Positions 49,020-60,529 of a stretch of DNA of 64,000 bases are shown here, piece by piece. This DNA is from Polytrichum commune. Its lineage: Eukaryota > Streptophyta > Polytrichopsida > Polytrichales > Polytrichaceae. Both the position numbers and the translations under genes were made by a program. The notes beneath the pieces were generated by a model. That model saw only the letters and a program-made list of their open reading frames with translations, made no database searches and was not told the DNA's origin. Where the stretch lies: the NCBI GenBank assembly GCA_950295325.1, contig OX485806.1, positions 14,754,001-14,818,000 of the forward strand, given 5' to 3'. How positions within the stretch are numbered: position 1 is the stretch's first letter; the number at the start of each line of letters is the position of its first letter.

Positions 49020-50760
49020 AGCCATGGTAGTCTAGTGGTACCAATGCTTGTTTCTTTTTTAGTTTCCGTTTGTTTAGGATGATTTGGCTTAGATGTTTAA
49101 TGGTTGTTTGTGAGAACGTTCCCATTAGTTTCCGGATTTTAGAGGTTGGGGATTTGGAGGTCTTGCATATGTTTAATGGTTATATTTCATCTAATTCCCG
49201 TGGTGATGATGATAGGTGGAGTACTACCTTGCCTAGCCAAGTTAGTAGTGGTTGTAATATGGCCTTTATCTAGTTTCCTAGTGGTGGCTTCCATTAGGGA
49301 ATATGCCATTACATTAAGTAAATTTAAATATTTGTATTTTGAGGTTCGGGTTTGAGAAAAGGGTGGCTTGGCTGTTGGTGGGGCTCCTAGGATGCATACT
49401 ACATCTAGCCTTAAACGTGCAAGGCAATTGCATCTCAGCAGGTAGCATGTGCATGGTAGTAACCATTAGGGTAGGATATTTTCCGGGATATGGTCACTGG
49501 TTTGCCGGTGTTATTTAGTGTGAAAGACCTTGTTGTGGGTGGTATTGCTAGTAGTGTGTGTTTTGCTTTGTTGTGTTTGTTAGTGCATAGGTTGTTTATG
49601 TGTTCATGATAAGAGGTGGGAGGCACGTTTCAAGTTGGCTAGATGTCCATAGTTCACATGTTGGGGATATATAGAGTTTTAGGACATGTAATTTTTGGTA
49701 AATGCCTAGGTATCCTCCGTAATAGAATTTAAGGACTTGCATTATTTGCACATTTATATTCCATGGGGTGTCCCAAAAGAGATTGGACCATTTATGGTGG
49801 ATGCCAGTGGTGGAGAGCTATTTGTTTGGAGAAGGGAGTGTATTTGTGGCAAGAGAGATGAGTGCACTCACGTGTTCTTTTTCAATGCACCTTTTGAGGT
49901 TGCGGATTGATCCATCATGTTGTGTGGAAGTTGGAGGCATTGAGGGTCAATATGGTGTCTGATGGCCGATGAGGTGAAATGGGGTGTCAAATATTGGGGC
50001 TCTTCCACACTTTTTTTTTGGGGGGCAAGTTTGTCTGCTTCATCGTTTCTGAAGATACTTGTGTATGTTCTTACTTTACGGATGATGATGTTGTGGTGGA
50101 AATTTACCTATTATGTGTATAGTATGAGCTATGAGGAGTTTTTTAGGTTGGTTGTATTGGGAGGAGGGACTCCTAATATGGTTGAGGAGTAGGTATATAT
50201 TGTTTAAGTTGTGTGTGAATATGTAGGTACCCGTGGGGAGTGTCTTTGTGTGCTCTATAGCTAATATCAATGCGTATAGTTTAGCCCGAAGTATGTTGGG
50301 GGTATCATGGCAAGCAAGTGGATATGTGTGTTTTGCAGTGGGCCATTAAATACTCCTGCTCTTGCAATGTTACCGTTGGCCTCTCCAAAATGATCCGTCA
50401 GTGTAATATGATTGGGTGGGCAGGAAGCATAGGGGATGAATGGGTGGGCTTCTTGGGGGTTTCTGGGGGGTGGTAGGGCAGCTTGTGGTGAGGGGAAGGT
50501 GGGGTAGGTGGTGTAGGTGGAGAGGAAGGTGGTAGGTGGTGTTTGTAGGAAGGTAGGTACTACAAGGATTGTATTTGGTTAATTATGTGATAAATGTAAG
50601 TAGAGATTCTTTGTTGTTGAGTATGTTAGGAGGGTTGGGGATATATCATATTGCATGGTGAGGGGAGGAATGGTTAGTATTGGTGTGGCTTTGTTTTGTT
50701 GGAGTATGTCAAATCTGTTGTTTGACCAATCTTCATGATTGATGATGATGATTATGGTGG
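49020..50760 (-). mobile_element. Decayed LINE remnant with RNase H domain
   Basis: Minus-strand translation near 50400 gives SYYTDGSF, then after a frameshift ANGNIARAGVFNGP. It continues with LAIEHTKTLPTGTYIFTHNL, NNIYLLLNHIRSP, KLLIAHTIHIIGK and VRTYTSIFRNDEADKLA near 50020. These are the successive strands and helices of RNase H, with the TDGSF Asp and the final NDEAD motif. Near 49600-49480 a block NLCTNKHNKAKHTLLA follows, the kind of tail seen after RNase H in some plant and algal LINEs. Several frameshifts and stops show the copy is dead. No reverse transcriptase was found at the higher-coordinate side, so it is 5'-truncated. The 49020 and 50760 limits are approximate, set by base composition. 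Confidence 0.7.
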
Positions 50761-50784
50761 AGTCTTTATGTGTATGTATAAGTA

Positions 50785-50819
50785 TACTTGACAAAGTGGG
50801 GAACATTAAACTCGCAAGA
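50785..50819 (+). repeat. 35-bp direct repeat, right copy
   Basis: Identical to 48789-48823. The two copies bracket the LINE remnant. Confidence 0.85.
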
Positions 50820-51434
50820 CACATTTTCCGAAGTATTAATCCATGTCCCCAGGTAATTCTTTTGGAACAAACCTCGGATTTCCAAGTTAGGATATTCAGT
50901 CATTGACAAAGGAAGGCGATGCAAGTTATGCATGACACGTGCTCCATTGGCATCCTCTTTATGGTGATTCACATGTTATTTGGTGCAAACTCATGCGAGT
51001 AAATGAGGAGCCTCCCATTACGGTCCATGTTGCATTTGGATCGTTGTGCATGTAGGAAGATGAGGGGGGAAGGCATGCAAGGAACAAGAGAGGGAAGAAC
51101 AAACCCTTCATATTAATATTGATTCTCACACCCCCACCCAGAGCTCATTGGGGATTTTTGATGTCTTGTCATGTGATTTCGATTTGTTGGCAAGCTCCAC
51201 CCTTCTACTGTTTGTGGAGCCATGCTATTGACCAACTAACCTAATTGTTGCTGTAGATCTAATGGCAAGTGACAAGCCTAATTGGGTAGTGACCTTGGCC
51301 TGCGGAAAGACATGTCTTGGGATAGTAATGTTATGGTAATAAATATTATTTTGAGGCCATTTCATTTCAACCAAAACATGCAATTACAGAACATGAGAAA
51401 AATTCATTTCATAAACAAAGACCATGAGTTAAAG
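50820..51434. other. Gene-free stretch, nothing recognised
   Basis: Anonymous sequence with no supported gene or element. Confidence 0.5.
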
Positions 51435-51665
51435 AGGGAATTATTGCATACAAACGTACCTCTCATCCATCCAAGATAAAAACTGGACCCCACATAAGTT
51501 CCAGGCTGATTCATCTCTTATGACTTGGGCTGGTCTAATTTGGGATCCTTGAAGCTAATTCCAGTGTCAAATGAACTTAAACTGTAACCTCCAGGTTGGA
51601 TACTATTTCATGGCTTTTATGTTGCGTGAATGAGAAGTAGGTATGCTCGTATGCAATAATTCCCT
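51435..51665. mobile_element. R2 foldback element, compact copy
   Basis: AGGGAATTATTGCATACAAA at the left is matched by its inverse GTATGCAATAATTCCCT at the right. Both are followed inward by CGTACCTCTCATCC-type sequence. At 231 bp it is the shortest R2 copy and lacks any insertion. Confidence 0.7.
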
Positions 51666-52390
51666 CTCGCCCTCTAGTTATAGCAACAAGTCACTCTATA
51701 TGGTAGCCCAAAAATTTCAAGTTCAACACAAAATATGACAAAAAAATATAAGAGCTACACCATTTATTTCAAATATCTTAGACCATACTTATTCGAAGCA
51801 TCCACATTTTGATATTAATGTGGACCACTATTACTACAAAATTAGCACAAATATGTGCTAACTAAAAAACTGATGTGTACCAATGACGTAATACATTTTG
51901 CGGTTCAAGAGGGTGTATTGTGAATTCAATAAATGAGAATGTCTTCTCCATATGTCATGTGGCACTACCTTTTGTCGTTGATGTGCACCACAACATGCCG
52001 TTTGATGTGACCACCTCTTCATTAATTAATGAATCATACCAAGCCATGGTGATGCTACATGTGATTTTGTTGATATGGCATCATTATACATGCTCCACTC
52101 TGCTCTAAGGCATTTGAAAGTCCATCTGAGCTACTCTATTTAAATGTCCACACTGTTCGAAGTAAATGGTGTAACATCAAATGATCCAAAAGTGAAATAA
52201 TTGATTGATCCCTTGATATATCACAAAACTGAGAGTTTGTTGTAAAACTGCAAACAGACCTACCTGACAAGTTGACGTAGACACAACTTCATCACCTGAA
52301 AAAGCCTCTAGTTTGTCAAAACTGATTTTTTTCTTGCACCAAATCTGTGGAGGGGGGGAGATACAACAATGTGTTGTGAGCTATGTTATG
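51666..52390. other. Downstream flank / possible 3' UTR of the RING-PHD gene
   Basis: No gene was read here. Part of it, next to 52390, is presumably the 3' UTR of the minus-strand gene. Confidence 0.4.
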
Positions 52391-55300
52391 TTACAAGATG
52401 TGACTGCCGACTCGCCTGATCCTTCTCGAGACGGTTCTATGTACACTGTCCCGAAGACATTGACTGCAACAACCAGGTATAAAGGTGGAACTCCCTGGAG
52501 ACTGTGGGTGGCTGCAGACACAGCTTGACCTTCCAGATGCCCGTGTTTCTGGCCCCTGATGCTCTATTCCAAATGTTGCAAGCAACTCTTGGGTTGCGGA
52601 ACGAGCAATATCTTTGTGCTGTTTCTTATCTGCACCATAACACGACCAGCAAATTTGATGAATGAAATAACATCAAGTGCTCCAGGAAGCTTACACTAAA
52701 AATATGATTTAGCATCGCCCACACTATTCATCATTGACCCATGTAAATGATCTTGCAATCATGAGGCGGCAACCAGAGAAGGTGGCTTAGGACGCTTGCT
52801 GCTACATGAGAAGTCATCGGGATCACTCTAATCAACATGGCACATCAACTTCAATGCCACACTTAATTAGAGTTGTAGTTTAGTGCAGCAGCCCTAGTGC
52901 GTTCCACATGTAAGAACCCCCTAGACTCACGCCCTCATGCGTTACTTTTACATCTGAAAGGGCACTCATGTCACTGCATAACCTTATAGACTGCAAAACC
53001 TAAAATTCAAGGAAGAGCAGGCAAGACCATGCATCACAAGGGTGTACTCTTACCAATGTGGCCTAATTGAAACCAAGGCTTCAGTTCTGATTTCACTAAT
53101 TGGAGGAATTCTTCTTTTTCCATCATGCCCGCCCTTGCTGGAGCTCCAGAGCCTTGGTCTTGAGCAGTATGCAGTCTCCTTTCTCTTCTCTCTGTACCAT
53201 GTCTTCTCTCAGGCTCTCGTGAGCTTGCTCGGGCTGCAGACCTGTGCTCTTGAACAGCGTGTGCTCTCCTTACACTTCCCTCTGTACCATGTCCTCTTCC
53301 AGGCTCTTGTGACCTTGCTTGGGCTCCAGAAGCTTGCTCTTCAGCAGTACGTATTCTCCTTCCATCTCTTTCTACATCCTGTCCTCTCCCAGGTTCTCGT
53401 GAGCTTGCTCGGGCTGCAGACCCTTGCTCTTCGGTAATACATACTCTCCTTCCATCTCTTTCTGCACCATGTCTTCTCTCAGGTGCTCGTGAGCTTGCTT
53501 GGGCTCCAGTCTCTGGCTCTTCAACAGGATGTGCTCTCCTTTCACTTCCCTCTGCACCATGTCCTCTTCCAGGCTCTTGTGACCTTGCTTGGGCTCCAGA
53601 AGCTTGCTCTTCAGCAGTACGTATTCTCCTTCCATCTCTTTCTACATCCTGTCCTCTCCCAGGTTCTCGTGAGCTTGCTCGGGCTGCAGACCCTTGCTCT
53701 TCGGTAGTACATACTCTCCTTCCATCTCTTTCTGTACCATGTCTTCTCTCAGGTTCTCGTGAGCTTGCTTTGGCTCCAGACTCTGGCTCTTCAACAGGAT
53801 GTGCTCTCCTTTCACTCCTCTCTGTACTATGTCTTCTCCCAGGCTCGCGAGAACTTGCTGAGGCTCCAGACCCTTGCTCTTCAACAGTGTGTCCTCTCCT
53901 TTCACTTCTGTCTCCACCAAGTCCTCTCACATGTTCTCGTGTGCTTGCAGGAGGTCCCAAGCCTTGCTCTTCAGCACCATGTGTTCTCCTTCCACCCCTC
54001 TCTGCACTGCGCCCTCGTCCACCTCTCTCTGCACTATGCCCTCGTCTACCTCTCTCTGCAGCGACTGCTCTCTCTTGCTCCTGAGAGTGTACTGCTGCTC
54101 CAGAGCCACGATCTTCTGCAGTATGTGTTCTCCTTCCACTTCTCTCTGCCACAAGCCCTATCCAACGCTCTCCTGAACTTGTAGGGAAAGTTGGCAACAC
54201 ATTGTTTACTCCATTACCATCTCTAGATATTCTCAACTCCCGCATGTGATTCGCCTGTTGTGCATCACGGTCTCTCTCTCCATCCCTTTGCCCATTACTG
54301 GAGCCATCTCTTTGGGACCCTACAGAAGGATCACTCCCTCTTACACTATCTATCCTCACACTGTGCACTCTATTTTGATTTACCCTTGAGGTGCGCACAA
54401 CAAGCCCATCTAGCCGGGTTGGGACGCCTTCATGTGATGTACCCCAGCTAACCCTTACATCTGGCCTGGGGCGTGGTGCAGAAGCAGTTTCGCTATTCAA
54501 TGCTCTTGCTTGTTCCATCATTGACCAGGCTTGCTCCAATGACATGTCATTGCTTGTCACATCTGCACGACCTGAACTTCTGGAATTTTGCGATTGCCCA
54601 CCATTGGGTTGGTTAGCTTCAGCTGACCTTGGTCGTGTGGACAGTGTGGTCGATGTGAATTGCATTTCTCCTGATCGTATTTGGTTCCAATGATTACGAA
54701 AATCATTTACTCTCTGGCGTATGATTCGCTGCTGAGACAACGTGCGGGCCACTGTTGGGGAGGAATCGGCATCATCAACTGCTGCAGATGTGTTTTCTTC
54801 TTGCATGGATGCAATCAATGACTGGGCTTCTTGAGACAGAGTAGGTGCTGGGTGGAGTCGTGTGTGCCTGCCAACATATAGCATTATCAGAACAAAATAG
54901 GAATACCACCATCCCTACGGTAAGCAAAACCCAGAGCATCTCTTCTCTGTAGCAAAAACTAGTAGCGGTTTGTCCATATGCAGGGATAAAGTAAGGTTTG
55001 GTCATCTCTTAGAAACCTTCAAACAGAAAGGACTAGGGCAACATGATTGTCTACATCACTAAATTGTGCCAATAACTACTCGAGCTTGGCAGTCACATTT
55101 TGAATGATTAACATGATTAGCCAGTGGCAAGTGTCATGGAGAGCATGACTTTGAATCAAACCCACATGCAAGGTTGCTGTGTGCTTCACCACTCAATAAT
55201 CTGCTAAAATGCGAACGATTCCATGCAGCCTCCATAAGAAATTAGTTTGATGCAGATAGAAAAGAGTATTATATACTGCTACGAAACAACACGTATTGTG

Positions 55301-56501
55301 ATGAACAATCAAAGGGTATGTGAAGCACCTGCTACCAGCCCGGTTCAAACGAGGAGCTGCAGATCGATGGGGAGGTTGCCTGGACTGCTGCTGTTGCACT
55401 TGGGTGATGAATAAGATATGGAGGGGACTTGAGCTCTCACCATCAGCTCCTTCCTCATGACCTTGGTCATCACTACTAAATCCCTGAACATGTATTGAGC
55501 ATGTATTACAAAACCAGTCCCCACGAGGAACAGTTCTCCCAAGGCCAACACAATATGTATGTGCTGCTGCATCACATCCATCACATAAGAGAAGCAATCG
55601 TTCATCTCCAGCCTCCTGACACTCGCTGCAGACTGTGCTCTGATAAGGGTCTGTAAATTGGCGAATCTCTTCTTCAGAAGGCTGATACACCTGCATATTC
55701 AAAATACTAGGAGTTGATGCATGACCAACATACCAGTAAAATCCTTCTAATTATAAGCAAATTTGTTGTCAACTACTCATTTGTGCTGGTGGACCTCAAT
55801 GGAACATTCTAAATTTGCAGGTTTAAATGAAAAATTTCTAGCAAAACTTCTTGCCCAATCCTCCACCACAATTCCTTCTGGTTCACTTTTGTTTCCCCAT
55901 TGTGCATGACAAACTTGATATGATATTCTAACCTCTCCAGAAATAGAGACATTTCTGAGTGCATATGATGCTTCTGAACCAATATTGTTGCCAGAAATAT
56001 TCCTGAAAACTCTATACCATCTCTAAGTTAAACCCATTTTCCCCTTGACATGGAAGTAATGAGAAGGCCTACCTGGTTTCTATGAGGGATTCGAAAGGTT
56101 CGGGGTCGGCTCCGTGGCACACCAGGCAATGGGGGCCTCACAATTGTCACAAACCTTTGCTTGCACGTTGGACATCGGGATTCTACTTTTGCCCATTCCA
56201 TGATACACCCAAAACAGAAACAATGGTCGCAACAATCAAGTTTTCCTCTCTCGACTTCATCTTCCGTCAAGCAGATACCACATATTTGCACAGAGCCATC
56301 GGACTTGTCAGGCGAGCCCACTCCTTTTTCTTCCTCCTCTTGTGCGCCATCGCTCTTGTCTTCTTCCTGAAGTTTCTCCTTCCCTTTTGATTTGCGGCGA
56401 TATTCTTTCTCATCTAAATCAGACTCCTCTTCGTTGGAATATGCAGTATGTGGGACTGAAGTCTCACGTCTCTGCCTTTTGTGACGCTTGCTATTTGTCA
56501 T
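52391..56501 (-). CDS. RING and PHD finger protein (PHRF1-like) with tandem-repeat region, 4 coding exons, 947 aa
   Basis: Exons on the minus strand: 56501-56073, 55690-55329, 54867-53054, 52629-52391. All junctions are GT..AG and the joined frame ends at TAA. The RING finger has Cys74, Cys77, Cys91, His93, Cys96, Cys99, Cys110, Cys113. The PHD finger has Cys164, Cys167, Cys179, Cys182, His187, Cys190, Cys204, Cys207. Residues ~505-845 are about eleven 30-residue Arg/Glu-rich repeats. The end has FLQLVKSELKPWFQLGHI joined to KKQHKDIARSATQELLATFG, a helical region like the C terminus of PHRF1, then a Cys-rich tail (CVCSH..PGCCSQC). The RING suggests E3 ubiquitin ligase activity and the PHD suggests histone-tail reading in the nucleus. 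Both are inferences from family. Intron 3 carries a MITE. Confidence 0.88.
52692..52885. mobile_element. Palindrome-ended ACACTAAAT MITE, copy 4, inside intron 3 of the RING-PHD gene
   Basis: TACACTAAAAATATGATTTA at the left and TAGTTTAGTG at the right flank an interior aligning with 26888-27102 (for example TTCATCATTGACCCATG and GGCACATCAACTTCAATG). It lies within the intron 52630-53053. Confidence 0.65.
53120..54150 (-). repeat. Coding minisatellite: 90-bp units with 270-bp higher-order repeat
   Basis: The array encodes about eleven 30-residue units, for example TERDGRRVCTTEEQGSAARA followed by SSREPGRGQD. Segments 53371-53640 and 53641-53910 are nearly identical three-unit blocks, showing recent block duplication. 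Frame is kept throughout. Confidence 0.85.
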
Positions 56502-57540
56502 TTTGATGATGTCAAGTAAGCATATCTCTGCTATTCATTTGCACAAATATATATATATTAACACACTTCAATCAAGTTTTGTGTTCCTCCACATCTTATT
56601 ATCATGTTCAAAGAAATTATATCAATTAGACGCGATGATAAATCACGTCGATCATATTATCACTACGGATGCCTCAAAGGATTGATATTCAGAAGAAGTC
56701 ATATTTCAAAGTATTCAATATTCAGATGATCAAAATTGTATCACGATGACAATCAATCCAATCCAATTTCTGAGCCCTAACTTGGTACAAAGCCATCACA
56801 TAGCCAAAATTGCTGCATGTTGCAGAACTATCAAACATTCAAGTTGGAAAGCGAGGTTGGAAAACTCACAGCCTGATGCTCAAGGAAACATATCTTTGCT
56901 CTTGAGGTTTCATTCAGACTGACGGAACACAATCCCGCATCCACTTAAATACAGAACGCATTCTCTCCTTACCAAAATTAGGGATCACCTATATGCATGT
57001 GTTGACCATAACACAGCCTCACCGCTGCAACTTAGAAACGGCCTGAAATAAATAAATAAATAAAAATAATTAAATTGAACATCGATCACGGACACGCCAA
57101 CAGACGAAAACGAGAGGAGATGGCACATTTCGAAAATCGGAGAATACAAATTTCAAAAAACCTACAGTCGACAATCTATCGCCCTAACTTTAACAGTTGA
57201 TGATAATTGCAGAGCAGAGGCTCCAGAAGTATGCAATTGGCACCAAACTACATACGTACTCTCCGTAACTGAAATTGATACACCAGAATTGAAACCCTAG
57301 TCCGGGGGGTGGTTCGGTGAAAAGAGATTGGGGTGAAAACAAGACGGGAAATACACGTACGAAGCGATTAATAATTAACGGCCGCGAGATGAATTGCAGG
57401 TTGCGAGATGGAAGGAACGGCGGTGGCAAGGAGATACAGGGGGATGATCCGATCGAACGATCGAAGATCAGGAAACCCTGAGTGAGTCCCGCGTGGGGCC
57501 AACTAGGTTAGGGTTTGTTTTCATCGAAGCATTCTCTACG
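56502..57540 (-). promoter_or_regulatory. 5' leader, probable leader intron and promoter of the RING-PHD gene
   Basis: A likely first exon lies around 57361-57480, GC-rich against its surroundings. It ends at a GTACGT donor (57360) and a CAG acceptor ends at 56528, 27 bases before the ATG. This would make a leader intron of about 830 bp. Transcription start is not determined. Confidence 0.4.
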
Positions 57541-57736
57541 TTGGGGTCAGTTCACTTACACTCTTGGGGTTGTGACCCCGGAGATAGCGGATGCCACCAT
57601 GGCAACTTGCTCCGCCTTGGCTGGCTTTGGCACCCTCAACCTTGCTTTTATCATAGTTAAGGAAGGTCTTAGCCACACCTAGTGTTAACCGTCCATAATG
57701 TTACATGCTTAACACAAATGGCAAGGGAAATGCCGC

Positions 57737-58218
57737 GTTAACATCATCATTTGTTGGCTTTGTTTGTAGGACAAAGACTATGCATCAACTTCTATGTTTT
57801 AAGAGCAAATTTCCTAACCACTTTGCGTTCACACTTGAACATTACTTGTTCTTGTTATTTTTGGTCCAATTTATTTAATCATGAACGATTGCACATCTTG
57901 GAAAACTAACCAACTAATTCAACTATTAGTTTACTAGTTGCCTTTCATAATTATAACGGTTCGCGATTTGACCTACCAAATAATGTATTTAACTATAGTT
58001 GTTCTAAAATCTAATTAACTATAGTTATACATATGTATATAAATATAGTTAATTATAGTTTTCCCCTACAATGTATTGAAAAAATATATAATTGACTATA
58101 ATTGGTTATAGGTATAGTGAATAGCCATGGACTGGCATGAGCAAAGTGTACATCTACAATTATCGTATTTCATAAGAAAGGACAGAGCCTCACGGTTCTA
58201 CTGTTTTCTTGTTACCAT
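57737..58218 (-). repeat. R5 repeat, inverted copy
   Basis: CTAACCACTTTGCGTTCACA near 57820 and AGCCTCACGGTTCTACTG near 58187 are the inverse of the two ends of 38543-38985. The middle is AT-rich with repeated AACTATAGTT motifs. Confidence 0.65.
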
Positions 58219-58223
58219 ATATG

Positions 58224-59030
58224 TTTAAAGGCCTCTCCCCACCTGACCTTATCAAATACCTCCATTATTTGATAAAATTGGTTCTCAACATCAGAATAGA
58301 GATTTCATTAATTGGACTTGTCGGGAACATGTTAATCTTGTAGAGTTAAAAAGAAAGAAGATTGAGAAATTACATTTACCTGATACCATAGTTGGCCGGC
58401 TCCAAGCCAATGAGAAATGTTTCTTACACATAAATCTTAACTACGAAGAACTTGGCTACATTCTTGGAGGCACGTGTTGGATTGGCCAACTTAATTAATA
58501 TCTAGCTGACTTATACCCCCTTCCCACTTGACATTAGCTTAGTCTAAATGTTTGTTCTAAAAACACGGCCTTCACACCATCGCCACTATCTAGTCCCAAG
58601 CCTAGTTGGCAAAGGATGTGGCATTGTTTAAAAGCAGAGGTTTGAACTCCCATCGACACCTGGAGATGAGGCAAGAATGTAGGACCTTTCAAAGTGTCGT
58701 CTCAAGGCCTTGTGATTGGCTACTTATAGTCTTAGCTATGAGGGCACGAGGAGCTTCATTAACAAGAAATTGATGGTAAGATAGACGAGTGATAAGGCAT
58801 TTGGGAATGGGATGAAGAAATTTCAACATATCATTCCTTGGGAGATAAAACAATGAACATATGTGAAAGCTACTTAACTAAAAGCTACTAAAAAAATCTT
58901 TGAAGTAAGTTCTTGTAGGTGCACCGACATAGCCAAATACCTCCGCTATAACAGAGAGAACTTTACCTGGTTAAAAAAGAAAGAAAGACTTTGGTTATTT
59001 GATAAAACCAAGTGGGGATGGGCCTTTATA
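58224..59030. mobile_element. Inverted-repeat-ended element of about 800 bp with tRNA-like boxes
   Basis: TTTAAAGGCCTCTCCCCACC (58224) and the inverse of the right end (TATAAAGGCCCATCCCCACT) pair over about 35 bp through TTATCAAATA. Inside, AAGCCTAGTTGG (58598-58609) and GGTTTGAACTCC (58639-58650) resemble Pol III A and B boxes at tRNA spacing. No coding capacity is visible. Confidence 0.5.
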
Positions 59031-59439
59031 TCATGTCTAATAAGATGCCATCAACTATTGATAGATACCTACCCACGCAAGTGAGAACACGGCAAAAGTA
59101 ATGTCAAGGCTAAAAATGGTGAGGATAGAGTCAAGTGGGCAAGGGCCTTGTTAAACATTTGTATGTCCATGCCTAGTGGTAAAGTCAACATTGACTTAAT
59201 TGGACTCTTTTTGGACATATAGTATACCACATCATTTTGAGCCAAGACTTGAGACTTAGCACTAAGTGCTAATGATAAGTTAGTACTAAGTGGTATGAAT
59301 AGCGTTAAGTCTGAAGTATTCGTTCAAAATGATAATGATATGAATAAAATTGAATGCAAAATCTTCAATGTAAGGCTGAAAATGAGAAAAGATGGATGCA
59401 CGTAGATTCTGTATCATCCAAAGAGTGATATTTACTAGT

Positions 59440-59440
<1 letters not shown>
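59031..59440. other. Gene-free stretch, nothing recognised
   Basis: Anonymous AT-rich sequence upstream of the guanylate kinase leader. Confidence 0.5.

Positions 59441-60529
<1,089 letters not shown>

Noticed and set aside
53120-54150. Regular repeats that could suggest a CRISPR-like array
   Set aside because: Units are contiguous, coding and without spacers, in a nuclear plant gene.
53042-54184. Multiple plus-strand frames opposite the RING-PHD large exon
   Set aside because: Antisense shadows of the repeated coding sequence; the minus-strand protein has clear domains and splice sites.
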